Positions 45,990 through 57,375 of a stretch of 64,000 nt of DNA are shown here, piece by piece. Made by a program: the position numbers and the translations under genes. Source of the stretch: Temnopleurus reevesii (lineage: Eukaryota > Echinodermata > Echinoidea > Temnopleuroida > Temnopleuridae); the NCBI GenBank assembly GCA_036244855.1, contig BQKZ01000297.1, positions 52,498 to 116,497 on the forward strand, in the 5' to 3' direction. How positions within the stretch are numbered: the stretch's first letter is position 1; the number at the start of each line of letters is the position of its first letter. The notes under the pieces were generated by a model, which saw only the letters and a list, made by a program, of their open reading frames with translations, did no database searches and was not told the DNA's origin.

Positions 45990-47460
45990 GCAGATTGATG
46001 GAAAAATTTAGAGTTTATTGCATAGCTCAGTCCCAATGTTAAGCAGTCAAGAATGACATCTGCCAGATTTTTTTCTTAATCCAGACTTTTTTCCTGAATT
46101 TTTTCAACATTCATTGGCCATCAAGAAAACTTTTTTTAATGTGATTAAAAGGATATCCAAATGGTTTTCAGACTTTTGCATTGATCCCCATTGTCGTCAC
46201 AGAACAACGTCATTAACATCAAATTGAGTCAGCTAAGTTCAAAGTTAACATTTCTACTAACAAAAAAATATAAACATCACTTACCACACTGGTGTTCATC
46301 AGAAGAAAATTGCTCTTCAGACATGTCAGGATTTTATCAAAGTCTTAAATCACGAAGCCTGATTATTGTCTATGTTGTCTGTGGGTTGTAATTGTAGGCC
46401 CTGCTATATTGAATGATGGATGTGTTTACAATTTTACAAGTCTTGATAGTAATTAATCTAATCCCATCAATTTATCAATTTTCACTGATAAGCTGCTTGA
46501 TCTCTTTTTTCGGTTTAATCCTAGTCATGTTATATGGCATTGCAATAAATTCTGCGAGGCAAAAGGCATCACATGCCTCTTCCAACATGAAAAATACTGA
46601 AAATTGCCAATCATTTAGTCATATTTAGTGGTTGCCCAATTTGCTATGTAATTTGACCAGAGTTTTTTCTATGTTCAGGTTCAGAAAGGATATGTAATTT
46701 TGGATAAATCATTTGTCCAGGTATATCTGATCCATGATACCTCAATTGTGTTTAATATTAGTATTGAAAAGCTAAATGTCTTCTTAGGAAGTATACAAAT
46801 GAGCAAGAAAGTGGGTTACTCTTTAAAATGAATAATTACAGCTTTGGTTACTCTTAATAATTTACAAAAAAGTGCTACGTCTTGAGACCATTCCATTCCA
46901 TGTTTCTTGAGACTCTGATTGAATCTGTTTTTTAGTTTAAATTGCTTACAAATATCATTGAATTCTCTTTTCCATCAGTATTGTTCTTTTGTTTTCCTTT
47001 TTTCTTATATCTGTTAAATTCTTCTCTCTTTCATTCCCTCATCCTAGTATCAGTAAAAGGATAAATCAATATATAATTCTATTAGTTTTCATTGTTTGTT
47101 GTTTTTCCCTTCCTCTGCCCATCCCTTCATCCATCTTTCATTCCTCTCCTTTTTCTTTTGATCTTTCTATGACGTCTATCTCTTTATCATCCACTGTATT
47201 TTTATCTCTCACGCATTATCTCTGTACCAATTTGGTGCACCATATTAACCAGGTTTTTGTTACAAGTGAGAATAAAATCACCACTTTTAAAGCCATTTTC
47301 TTTGCAAAAAAGAAACATTTATCATATCAAGGACCACATCACACTACATTCTACTTTCAAAGCGTCTATTCTATCCATACCACCATGCCAAGCAGTTTGT
47401 CTCGAAAAGTGATTTATCACCAAAGAAGAATAGCATGAAAGTAGATTGCTCTCTAACTTT
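45990..47460. other. No gene seen; pyrimidine-rich at 46980-47220
   Basis: A 149-codon frame at 46989-47438 is largely a reading of TTC/TCT/CCT-rich sequence and shows no domain. I see no supportable exon. Confidence 0.4.
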
Positions 47461-47465
47461 AAAAA

Positions 47466-47775
47466 CCTACGATAAAAGAGAATCTTCTTAGCGAATCAAG
47501 CAATCTAGAAGTCAGATTCATCTCTTTTGAGAAATTACAATGGAATGAAATCGATAACCAATTGTATCTGATTCTCCTGCAAAATCCTCAACCTGGACCA
47601 ATTTTTAACCTATGATGAAAAGAATCTTCTTAGCGAATCAAACAATTTACAAGTCAGATTTATTTCTTTAATGTCACGATGAGCATGCGAACTGATGAGG
47701 AAATTACAAAGGAATGAAATCGAGAACCAATTGTATCTGATTCTCGAGTGAAATCCGCAACTGGGACCAATCACG
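47466..47775. repeat. Two-copy tandem repeat (~142 bp)
   Basis: 'gagaatcttcttagcgaatc' through 'caattgtatctgattctc' occurs twice (from 47466 and from 47608). The second copy has an extra ~35 bp. Confidence 0.8.
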
Positions 47776-47979
47776 GACCAACAAAGGAAACAATGTTACT
47801 AATCCAGATTACCGTGACAGGAGTTTATGAGATTGCAGCGGCCATCTTGATACCCAGTTACAGATTTTCAATTATATTATTAACTGGCGGTATTGTGAGA
47901 CCAATTAGGGATGTCTGGCTATTGGATTTATGTCTTGGAGTTAAATGCGGATCACGCTGATATGAACCGATGCGTGTCT

Positions 47980-49200
47980 TCCTTTGGTTGCAACTCATTA
48001 TATTTCAACAATTACGGTGTGATTTTAGTCTGAAGGTGGTACAGTGTATGTGTATCTATTACTGCTTCAGCCAGATATCTACCGCTTTCTACAAGTTTTA
48101 TTTTCTCTCTCTCACTCTCTTTCCAATTCTGCATTTCTAAATTTCTTTACTTTCACTCTTTTCTACGATCTCTTTTCCTTTTGTCTAATTTTGGTTGCAA
48201 TAGATTCACTTTTCAACAATTTCAAGATTACATTAATTTGAATCTTATGTATTGCTGCTTCGTCCAGATTTCTACTGCTTTCTGCAACTTTCATTTTCCC
48301 TCTCTGTCTCTTTCTCTCTCATTCCTAATTTCTTACTTTCTTCCACTATCTTTTTTTCTACCATCTCTTTCACTTTTGTCTAATTTTGGTTGCATTTGAT
48401 TACATTTGACCAATTACCTTTGTTGTTTGAATCTTACGTATAGGTATTGCTGCTTCATCCAGGAGCCCTCTGATTTCTCCAACATTCGTTTGCTCTCTTT
48501 CTCTGTCTTTCACTCCCATTCTCAATTTCCTTTTTTTCTACTCTCTATCTCTCTACAGTACCTTTTGTCTAATTTTGGTTGCGATTGATTCTATTTTGAT
48601 AAGTACTTGATTACTTTTAAAGTTTGAATCTTACATGTATGTATTACTGCTTCGTCCAGATGTCTACTACTTTCTTCAATTTCCATTTTCTCTTTGTCTC
48701 TATCTCTCTCCCATTCTCAATTTATCATTATTTTCTATACCTTTTATGTCTTTTCCTCTTGTCTTCTTTCAGGTAAAATCCATTTTGTTTGAACTATTAT
48801 ATCATGATCTTTAATCACAAGCCGACTTGTCAAAATTACAGCATCAAGCATATGTCAATTGCTCTCTCGTGTTATTATTTTTCTGTCTCTTATCTATCTT
48901 CTATCTTTCTCAATATTCTTGTCTTCTTTGGTTGCAATTGATTCCAGTTCAATAATTACATCATGATTTCAGTCTTAATCTGACTTGTATCAATTACAGC
49001 ATCAAGTATATGTCAATCACTCTCTCCTATTGTTATTTTCTGTCTCTTTATCTCTCATTCTCGTTCCCTCTTCTTGTGTTTCTTCCTCTGTAGCATTTTT
49101 CCCATTCATGTCTTTTTTTTAGTTTTGATTAAGTCCATTTCACTGATTACATCATGAGTTTAGTTTGAAGCTGACTTGAATTGATAAACTCATAATCATT
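47980..49200. repeat. Pyrimidine-rich ~195-bp tandem array
   Basis: The anchor 'ttttggttgca' recurs at about 47983, 48190, 48386, 48577 and 48937. Each unit has 'attgctgcttcgtccagat' followed by a CT/TTC-rich tract. Roughly six units, decaying rightward. Confidence 0.8.
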
Positions 49201-49443
49201 TTTTTTTCAAATACTATGCAATCTCACCCTTTATATCTCCCCCCTTTTCTCTTCCATTCTTAAGCCCTCCCCCAAAGTTGTTTGTTTCTTGTATTTGAAT
49301 TCACAACTCTTGAATGTTTGATTTTGTTCACTCTTTCGGTTAAATATATTGTTATTCTTTTGTATAAGAAATATTGTGACTGATGAATTCTTTAATTTCC
49401 ATATACTTTGTGCAGGCGCAACCCGGTTCCAGTAGTCATTGGG

Positions 49444-50038
49444 TTAAAGGTAGAATACTACTTTTGCAGCCTAAAATTTGACTTTCCAAGATTGTTGTGT
49501 TATGTTGAAGAGTACTAAATGTTAGAACTTATCACCTAAAATTTGACTTTCCAAGATTGTTGTGTTATGTTGAAGAGTACTAAATGTTAGAACTTATCAA
49601 CAATCAATTAAGCACAAAGATAGATAATGATAGGCGCATTTATAGTTATTCCAATAATAATTCTTCTATTCGGGCATCGACCTAATTCACCGTACGTTCA
49701 AAGTTCAAAACAGCCGTTAACCCCTCATTGACCAATAGCGCAAAAGTCTCTCTCAGCGCGTATTCTGTATGGTGTGGCAGTGTATTGAAGTGCGCACTGT
49801 ACGTGCTCTTACGTTTTGTGTGTGTGTGTGTGTGTGTGGTACCGGAATACGCTAGGAGTGTCGCGATACCGTTGGTTTCAAGATGAATTATGATACAATA
49901 GATTTTTATTTGAATTAAATATTCTGGACTAGATTCGACCAAAATACTTCAGAGAGGTTATCATTTTGGCATATCTGAGGTGCACAACAAGTTGTAAGCA
50001 TAACCGTAATATGTGCAAATGTAGTATTCTACCTTTAA
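49444..50038. mobile_element. TTAAAGGTAGAA element, copy 2, with internal 65-bp duplication
   Basis: Same termini and body as 38044-38538. 'cctaaaatttgactttccaa' onward is repeated exactly at 49470 and 49535. A (TG)n run lies at 49815-49838. It ends ~115 bp before the last pirin exon. Confidence 0.85.
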
Positions 50039-50152
50039 AAGCAAGTAACTGAGATTATTCAAATAATGACTATAATTAACATAATGTGTTACAATTGCTC
50101 TAATATGAATCTTAACCATCAAATTTTCTTCTGCTTTCTCTCACATTTGCAG

Positions 50153-50286
50153 ATAAATTTGTGATGAATACAGTAGAGGAGGTAGAAGAAGCAATCAAGG
50201 ATCATCGGTTTGGACGCAACAGCTTTGAGAATGCTCCAGAGTGGAACTCCCAGTCTGCATTGGCATACTTGGACTCACAGTTCTAA
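50153..50286 (+). CDS. PIR: Pirin, last coding exon and stop
   Basis: Acceptor 'ctctcacatttgcag', then AT (completing an Asp codon with the G from 9606), then 43 codons and TAA at 50284. It encodes KFVMNTVEEVEEAIKDHRFG then RNSFENAPEW, the conserved FVMNT-x-EE-x2-AI...F-x3-RNGFE-type C-terminus of pirins. The tail NSQSALAYLDSQF is several residues longer than the end of vertebrate pirin, so it is lineage-specific. The 3' two-thirds of this exon (from about 50211) is the founder-like unit of the decayed array immediately downstream. Phase, spacing and family motif all agree with the exon at 9540. Confidence 0.88.
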
Positions 50287-51815
50287 ACGGTCAATTTGGG
50301 CTCAGCGGCTTCCAGAATGTTCTTGACCGGAACTTGCAGTCTACTTTTGCCTTCATAGACTCCCAATTCTAATTCATGATGAACCACGAGGAAGAGTTTC
50401 AGGACAATCAGTTTCGATGCAACGGCTTCAAGAACTCTCTGGAGTGGAACTTGGCCTATCTGGACTTCCTTTTCTAATCCATGATGAACCTCATAGAACA
50501 GCTTCAAAGACTTTTGCTTTTCGCGCAATGGCTTTGACAATGCTCCATAGTGGAACTCGCAGTAGGCTTTGGCCTACCTGAACTCCCAGTTCTAAACCGT
50601 CACTTTGGCCGCAAGTTCCAGAATGCTGTTGACTGGAAGTTGCATTCTGCTTTTGCCTACCAGACACCCAGTTCTAATCCATGATGAACCATGAGAAAGA
50701 GATGTAGGACAATGGTTGTGTGCAACGGCTTCAATAACTCTCTGGAGTGGAATCGGCAGTCTACTGTGGCCTATCTGGATTCCCAATGAAAAACTGTGCA
50801 GTTCTGCACCCACAGAATTCTGTAATCAAAGACCATCGCTTTGTATGCAAGGACTTAGGGGATGCTCAATTACTAGAACTCAATGTCTGCATTTGCCTAT
50901 CTGGACTTCAAGTTCTAGATCATTAGTGAACCATGTGGGAAGGGATCAAAGACCATTGATTTCGTCGCAACAGCTTTGAGAGCACTCCAGACTGGAACTA
51001 GCATTCGGCTTTGGCCTATCTTGACTCCCAGTATGAGCCTTTTGGTGCAACTCCGTTGAGAATGCTCCAGAGTGAAATTCATGAACTCCTTTGTCTGACC
51101 TAGACTCCCAATTATGATCTATGATGAACCATGGGGAATAGCTTCAAGGACAATTAGTTTGGGCACAACAGCTTCAAGAGCTCTTTGGACAAGAACTTGC
51201 AGTCTGCATTGGCCTATCTGGACTCCCAGTTCTAATCCATTATGAACCACATGGAACAACTTCAAAGATTATTGCTTTTTGGCACAATGGCTTTGAGAAT
51301 ACGCCAGAGTGGAACTTACAGTCTGCGTTGGCCTGTCTTGAGTCCCAGTTCTAAACATTCACCTTGGGCACAATAACTTTGAGAATGATTTGGACTGAAA
51401 CCCGCTGTCTACATAGACCTGCTTGGACTCCCAGTTCTAAACTACATTCAGCGATAGGAGATGATATCAAGAACCATCGCTTTGAGTCCAATGGCCTGGA
51501 GGTCTTCATAGTGGAACGCACAACCTGCCTTATCCTACCTAGACTCCTAGACTCAACTATGTTGAGCCCTAGGGGTGTGGGTTTCCAGCCTACAGTATAT
51601 GGACTCCCACTTCTAGACTACATCGAGCTTCAGAGGAGGGCAACAAGGGCTATCACCTCTGATGCAGCATCTTCGCGTAGTGCTCAAGAGTGGAAGTTGC
51701 AGTCTACTTTGGCCTATCAAGCTGCCCGGCCCAGTTCTAAACAACATTGAGCAGTAGGATGTGCCATTGTGAATCCCTTCCAGCTTTGGCCTACCTGACT
51801 GCAGGGTTTCCAAAG
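50287..51815 (+). pseudogene. Tandem array of ~14 decayed copies of the pirin terminal exon segment
   Basis: Each unit resembles the last ~75 bp of pirin coding sequence: a 'caacagctttgagaatgctc'-like start, 'cagagtggaact', 'gcagtct', 'ggcctatctggactcccagt' and TTCTAA. Units begin near 50294, 50408, 50518, 50600, 50712, 50838, 50957, 51038, 51158, 51277, 51363 and 51480; weaker ones follow at about 51570 and 51660. Spacers alternate between short ('aaaccgtcac', period ~82) and long ('atccatgatgaaccatg', period ~115). This gives a higher-order period of about 310-320 bp. Frames are broken by indels and most copies end at the same TAA. No acceptor precedes the units, so alternative last exons are unlikely. 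Confidence 0.85.
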
Positions 51816-51903
51816 TGGATAAGTATTTATTAATTTATTACATTTCACTATGACCTGGGTGTTGTTTTATCAAATTTTTATTGGAAAATCCCTGAAGAAC
51901 AAC

Positions 51904-52049
51904 AAGGTTGTGTTTTATAAAGCTGTCCGTAGAAGTAACCATTACTCTGTGCATGACTGGTGACCCTTTCCCAAGTGCTAACTGAGCAATATAAGAAAGG
52001 GTTATCAGCTGTGTGTAACTTTATGAAAACTTTCATGAAACACAACCTT
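51904..52049. mobile_element. 146-bp hairpin MITE
   Basis: 'aaggttgtgttttataaag' at the left pairs with 'ctttcatgaaacacaacctt' at the right. Inner arms share AAAGGGT / ACCCTTT. Confidence 0.7.
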
Positions 52050-53320
52050 CGCTATCATTTCTCATTTGAACTAAATGAGAAACTCAGAAGCATATCACCC
52101 AAAAGCAAGTTCTAATCATTCTTACATCTGTTCTTAAAAGAATGACTTGAAGAATGACTCGGATATGTTCTTGAGTGTCGCAGGGGCGAGATTCACATTT
52201 TAAGTGTAAGCAAAGACCATCAATCATTCTTAACTTAAGAACAGCTTGTGAAACACTATCTTGTCCCTGTTGTCTTCCGGAAGATTTAAACATCCATTGT
52301 TTATATCAAATATATTTTTGATAACTTAAAAACCGATTAAAGCAAAATGTTATATTGATATCCAGACGTTAATATTCAAAAGTGAATATTTACACCTTAA
52401 TAATGGCTGAGTATCCCTATGCATTACTACCTTGCATGAAAGAAGTTTTAAACATAAAGAGCAGTCTCTGAAGCGATATCATAATCGTTTCTTCCAATGG
52501 AACTTTATTTTCAATTCTGATTTTTTAGTTCTTATGAAGACACAAAATTTCTGTGGACATATACTAAGTTTGCTGTGAGGAAGCTGAAATTGGTTTTTAA
52601 AAGAAGCATGGCTGACTGAAATGTTTTGATTTGATTGCACTTTTGGTATTTCATGGGTCATACCGAAACCTTCCAGAGGTATTCTTAAAATTAGATTATT
52701 CAGTTGTTAAAGTATTCATGTACATGTTTTATGCATTTCTTACTGCCTACATTTATATCTATCTAAATGTGTTTTAATTTCCAGCTCATTTCTAGTAGGA
52801 AATTTGCGGGATGAAATATTTCTTCGTTTATGTGGATCTTTCACATATTTTCTCCTCTTCTTTCCACTATTCTAGATGACTATATTCTACTCAGTGTGTG
52901 ATACTTGCCATTATCTTGTCATCGATATATCGAAAAATGACAATTATTCCTATCTCATTGCCTAGTCCGCCTGTACAGACCCTTGGGTTTCGTTGTGCGC
53001 ACACACACAGAGTGATAAGGGTATGCAGTGTGTGTCTGCATGCTCTCCCCAATGCTGTATATGTGTGATGTAGTCACACACTATGCATACCCTGTATCAT
53101 GATCTGCGCATGCACACACCGAAAGTCTAGGGTATGTGCTTGCAAACTACTCATTGCCTAACTTGCTTTGTTGAATATGAAAATGAGATTACAACGTAAT
53201 CCATTCTATAGCAGGTCGACTCTGATGTTACTTGCAAATGCATCTTTTAGTTGTATCAAAACTGCACAAAACGACTCATGTTCTGCTGAAATTTTTGAAT
53301 GTGCCGTGAAATTTGATTAC
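52050..53320. other. No gene seen
   Basis: AT-rich sequence. A CA/TG-rich imperfect inverted repeat lies at about 52985-53135 ('agggtatgcagtgtgtg' / 'cacacactatgcataccct'). Confidence 0.45.
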
Positions 53321-53325
53321 GGTAT

Positions 53326-53965
53326 AAATTCTCTATCTCAGAGTAAAAAGAGGCTTTTATATGTCAATGTCTTACTTGCCCTAAACTTTATATTTGATTT
53401 GTTTCAGATTATAGGGAAGCTTTTATATTTATGGTAATGCCTGTACTCGCCCTAAACTTTCTATTTAATTTAATTGAATTGAATTGATTCTCTATCTGAG
53501 AGTATAAAGAGGCTTTTATATGTATGATAATGTCTGTACTTGTCCTAAATTTTCTCTTTAATTTAGTTCAATTAATTCTCAATTTCAGAGTTTAAAGAGG
53601 CTTTTATATATACGATAATGTCTGCATTTGCCCTAAACATCCTATTTAATTTAATTCAATTATATTTCAGAGTATAAAGAGGCTTTTATATGTATGATAA
53701 TGTCTTACTTGCCCTAACCTTTCTCTTTAATTTAGTTCAATTAATTCTCTATCTCAAAGTATAGATAGGATTTTATATGTATGATAATGTCTGTACTTGG
53801 CCTAAATTTTATCTTTTATTTGTTTCAGATTATAGAGAAGCTTTTATATTCATGGTAATGTCTGTACTTGTCCTAAACTTTCTCTTTAATTTAATTTAAT
53901 TGAATTGATTCTCTATCTCAGAGTAAAAAGAGGTTTTATTTCTATGATGAATGTCTGTACTTGCC
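53326..53965. repeat. ~65-95-bp minisatellite, about eight units
   Basis: Units contain 'tctctatctcagagtataaa', 'gaggcttttatatgtatga' and 'taatgtctgtacttgcccta'. Anchors for 'cttttatat' lie near 53356, 53419, 53514, 53603, 53682, 53772, 53841 and 53933. Confidence 0.85.
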
Positions 53966-54489
53966 CTAAAATTTTCTTTGAATTTGATGTATATATATGT
54001 TTGTTATAGAAACACTTCATCGATTTTCACTATGAGTATAGTGTCAAAGAGAGCAGATAAAATAAACAACTCTTCATTCTATTGTGCATATTGGCCCAGA
54101 ACACCATGGACTTTTAAGATGTGGACTTCTGACAATTTTTAGTGCTTTGAAATAGGGGGATCCACCAATACATTTGGAAGATAAAAGACTTTTGGCATTC
54201 ATGTTATGCAACATTTCGTAACAGATTTTTCAGCTGGAGCCAAGATCTGGTAGCGATGATATATATCCCTGATCGAGACCACACTTGCTTTATGCTTTTT
54301 CTGTGCTAATTTCAAATATGTCAGCTGAGATCCCACATCAAAGAAATAAAGGAAGTTTGTATTCCTCTCCTATCAATTCCATGAGTAGATATCAGAAATT
54401 CCCTTCTTTGCTTATTTTTCAACAGATAATGTAGATCGGGAAGGTCTACACTAGGAAGCTTGTCACAGTGACTATTAGTCTGCTCTGGC

Positions 54490-54780
54490 TAAATTCAATG
54501 AAGTCCTTGTCTTTGATTGGATGAAAAGCACTATATGTGTGACTATTAATGGCAACTGTTAGAGAAATTGCTAATCGCCAGTGACATATAGTTAGCACTG
54601 ACTATAAAATCCAATGAAGTCCTTGTCTTTGATTCGAAGGAAAGCATTATGACAGTTTCCATAGCAACAGTCAGAGAAATATTGCTAGTCGCCAGCGACA
54701 TATAGTCAGCACTGACTAAATCCAATGAAATCCTGGATTTTGATTGAATAAAGAGCACCGATTGTTAATTGCTATTGCAG
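54490..54780. repeat. ~114-bp tandem repeat, three units
   Basis: 'caatgaagtccttgtctttg' at about 54497 and 54611, and a variant at 54724. Each is followed by 'gagaaat', 'cgccag' and 'gacatatag' segments. Confidence 0.8.
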
Positions 54781-55301
54781 AGACTGACTGCTTGTAGCTG
54801 CAACATACTTCATGTCGCATGCATGGCCACCTCTTTGCATAACTTCAGTACAGGCAAATTGCTTTCTTTATCAGAACTCTCGCGAAGAGTTGACAAAAAG
54901 TTGTTTATTTTGTCCATTTTCCCTCTCTCATATTCACAGTGTTTTGTATTCTAAAAGTACTCTGACCTTGACTCGTCTTCTATTGTGTTTGAGAGCGCTT
55001 CAATAATTTTCCCGAATACATGTAATTGTGACGTTCTGCTGTCATACACTTAGCTTTTTTAAGTCCCAAGTTCAAAAGGTGCCATTCCAGTAGAATGTGG
55101 CCACCATAAATGGTTATAATCTATTCATTTCAAACTTTAAAAGAAATAGCAGCATACTTGTACAGATTCATTTATTCTCAGATTCTAAATTTTGCAATAC
55201 ACATACTTAGGTTTTGCACATGAAGTTTGAAGTTTGATTTTAGGACAGTCTTTTGAGGTAGGCCTTCAGAAAAAGTTGGAAACTTCATGAATATGTCTCG
55301 T

Positions 55302-55505
55302 TGGGGTGTTTGATTTTATTTTCCATGAAGTAAAAAGCAACAAATTTGTTGCCACAAATTGCTATCTATTTCAAGTTGCAGGTAATCAGCAATCGCCAAT
55401 CAAAACTATTTTTTTCATACGCCTCTTGTCACAAATGAAAAGGTGTGTTGTAATTTGCAACTGATTTGTAGTTGATAAACTTCAACTTTTTAGCAAACCC
55501 CCTGA
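55302..55505. mobile_element. Hairpin MITE, diverged relative of 6550-6722
   Basis: Left 'ggggtgtttgattttatt' and right 'tttttagcaaaccccctg' are inverted. Inner segments share 'aagttgca' / 'ttgcaactga' and 'caatcaaaac' with the 6550 copy. Confidence 0.55.
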
Positions 55506-56547
55506 GATTGCAGAGCATGAAATAAACATGGGATTGACAAATTAATTGTTAAAATCTCAATCCCAAACTAAGAACAAAACCTTAAATCATGAAAAGGTCG
55601 GCATCTGTGCGTTCTGTTTCCCCAACCCGTCCCACCTCATTCCACCCCTCCCCTACCCCTATTATAGATTGTGATATACAGAGAATGCATGAAGCGGAAA
55701 GTTGTGCTTTTCTTTTCAGATTAACAAGGGATTAAAAACAGACCTAAAAATAACTACGAGGATGCTTTATTTAGATCTGTTGCAATCATCCAACCATAAA
55801 TATTGTTGGGAACTAAAGGAGTTTTGCAGAGTAATAATTTTAAAAGACAATTACAATTCACGTAGAGTTGATCTGAAAATGTGTTAAATTGTGAAATGGC
55901 AAGGCACGTATCTCTCCTTTTTGCTTGAAACACTGAGAGATGGCATATCATTTCATGCTTGAAAATTTTGATATGGTTTTCTGCTCAATTTGTTCGCAAT
56001 TCATCAAAGCATATAGTGTATCAAAACAGAATCGTGAAGAAATGCTACTGTGATATGGGATTGTTTGTGAATTCATTAAGTTTTCCCCTATTAAAGAATT
56101 TTCTCAAAGTGTAGTTTTAAAATCTTGAAGGTAAATACTGTATTACATGTACAAAAAACTGTTCTTGCCTCATATCCGTGCTTACTTGTTTCTAAGCTTT
56201 TTTTTCAGTAATCTAAGCTTACGCCTTGAAAAGAAGCTTATAAAATGCCATTCTTTACGAAAAATTATAATTGGTAAATCTACAAAGTAATTTTTTAGGG
56301 GGTTGCCTCAAAATGAACTTAGGAACGTTGTTTTCTTATTATTGGAAAGTTTTCAAATCAAGATCCCACACCCATCATGTAAATATCCATCAGCCTGTAA
56401 GTGTACAGCATCTGCAACATCAATGTATTGATTTTTCCAATTTTCCGACAGTCTACAATACACTTGGGATAGATCATGCCAAAAGAATTTGCAATCCTAT
56501 TGAGCATAGCCATGTAGGAGATACAGTCCACCAGTAATAGGGGGTCT

Positions 56548-56821
56548 TTACAGGGGTGCAGTAATGCCCCCCTCGGTGTCCCTTGAGACACCCCCATTTT
56601 CTATCACAGGATGGATAACATGTTGAGGAAGGAATTTGTTTGATCCCGAAGAAATTGGGTCAATAATTTGTTTCCAAATCAGGGCCAATTCATCAGTAAT
56701 TTGTGTAGGAATAATGATAATATTGTGGTTTTCATTGAAGTACTGCTTCATATTGATGGTACAGTATTGGGTCTGGCAGGTGATGTGGGAAATTTGTAAT
56801 GCTTTGGCAGACTGAGTGTCT
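56548..56821 (-). other. Unassigned open frame
   Basis: About 90 codons are open on the minus strand, including QYFNENHNIIIIPTQITDEL and KFLPQHVIHPVIENGGVSRD, ending at TAA. Codon content looks more protein-like than most frames here. I recognise no family, and a TTAAAGCCC element interrupts the sequence just upstream. Possibly a fragment of an old coding element. Confidence 0.2.
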
Positions 56822-56856
56822 TATAACACCTGTTCGGTTTGGTGCTAGGGTGGGAT

Positions 56857-57375
56857 TTAAAGCCCATGTATAGTTTTTGTAAAGATTAAAGAAATGTGAA
56901 TTTTGGGGATATATACCATGATATATAGTTTCTATACACATTTCAAGATCATAGCATATTTTTCTACAAGCGAATTCTTTTGAAAATTTGAATTTGACCG
57001 TTAAATCGTATTTAGCGCCCTCTCTTGGTTATAACAATATTTTGCTTCTTATCGGGCATATAGAAAATTATTTCCAAGATTTTATTAAAGCATGCTAAAA
57101 AGGAATACATAAAGAATAAATTCTGAAATTTTTATCCAATTCTGTTCATGAGAAGCTGTCCTTTATCAAAAAAGAAAATATTGAATTCGCGTCGGGGGCT
57201 ACAAAGCTAAAATATTTTCCACACTATAGGTTATAACTTTTCCAAAACTTGTTAATTTTTCATACAATCTTTTGTACAACATGTTCATGATATCATGTTT
57301 CATTTTAAGTAGATTTGAAGACAAAATTTGGCGATAAAAATATTCGCTTTTACCAAAACTATACTTGGGCTTTAA
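56857..57375 (+). mobile_element. Full-length TTAAAGCCCATG element (~519 bp), copy C
   Basis: TTAA-bounded, nearly identical to copy A (11236-11755) throughout, so A and C probably moved recently. Internal 'tttagcgccctctcttggtt' present. The open frames on it are shadows of the repeat. Confidence 0.88.

Larger units (their letters stand above)
9607..50152 (+). other. PIR: Pirin last intron, ~40.5 kb as assembled
   Basis: The intron has a GTAAG donor at 9607 and an acceptor 'ctctcacatttgcag' ending at 50152, phase 1 on both sides. It contains an entire antisense gene (14278-21783), many transposons, satellite-like arrays, two apparent haplotype duplications and a 339-base N gap. The assembled length is therefore probably larger than the true single-haplotype length. 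Confidence 0.75.

Noticed and set aside
46989..47438. 149-residue frame with hydrophobic stretches
   Set aside because: Pyrimidine-rich composition explains the Phe/Leu/Ser content; no splice sites or family motif recognised.
50283..50813. Minus-strand frames over the pirin terminal array
   Set aside because: They are antisense shadows of the tandem units.
50287..51815. Tandem alternative last exons of pirin
   Set aside because: Units lack a preceding pyrimidine tract and AG acceptor and most frames are broken by indels, so a decayed array fits better.
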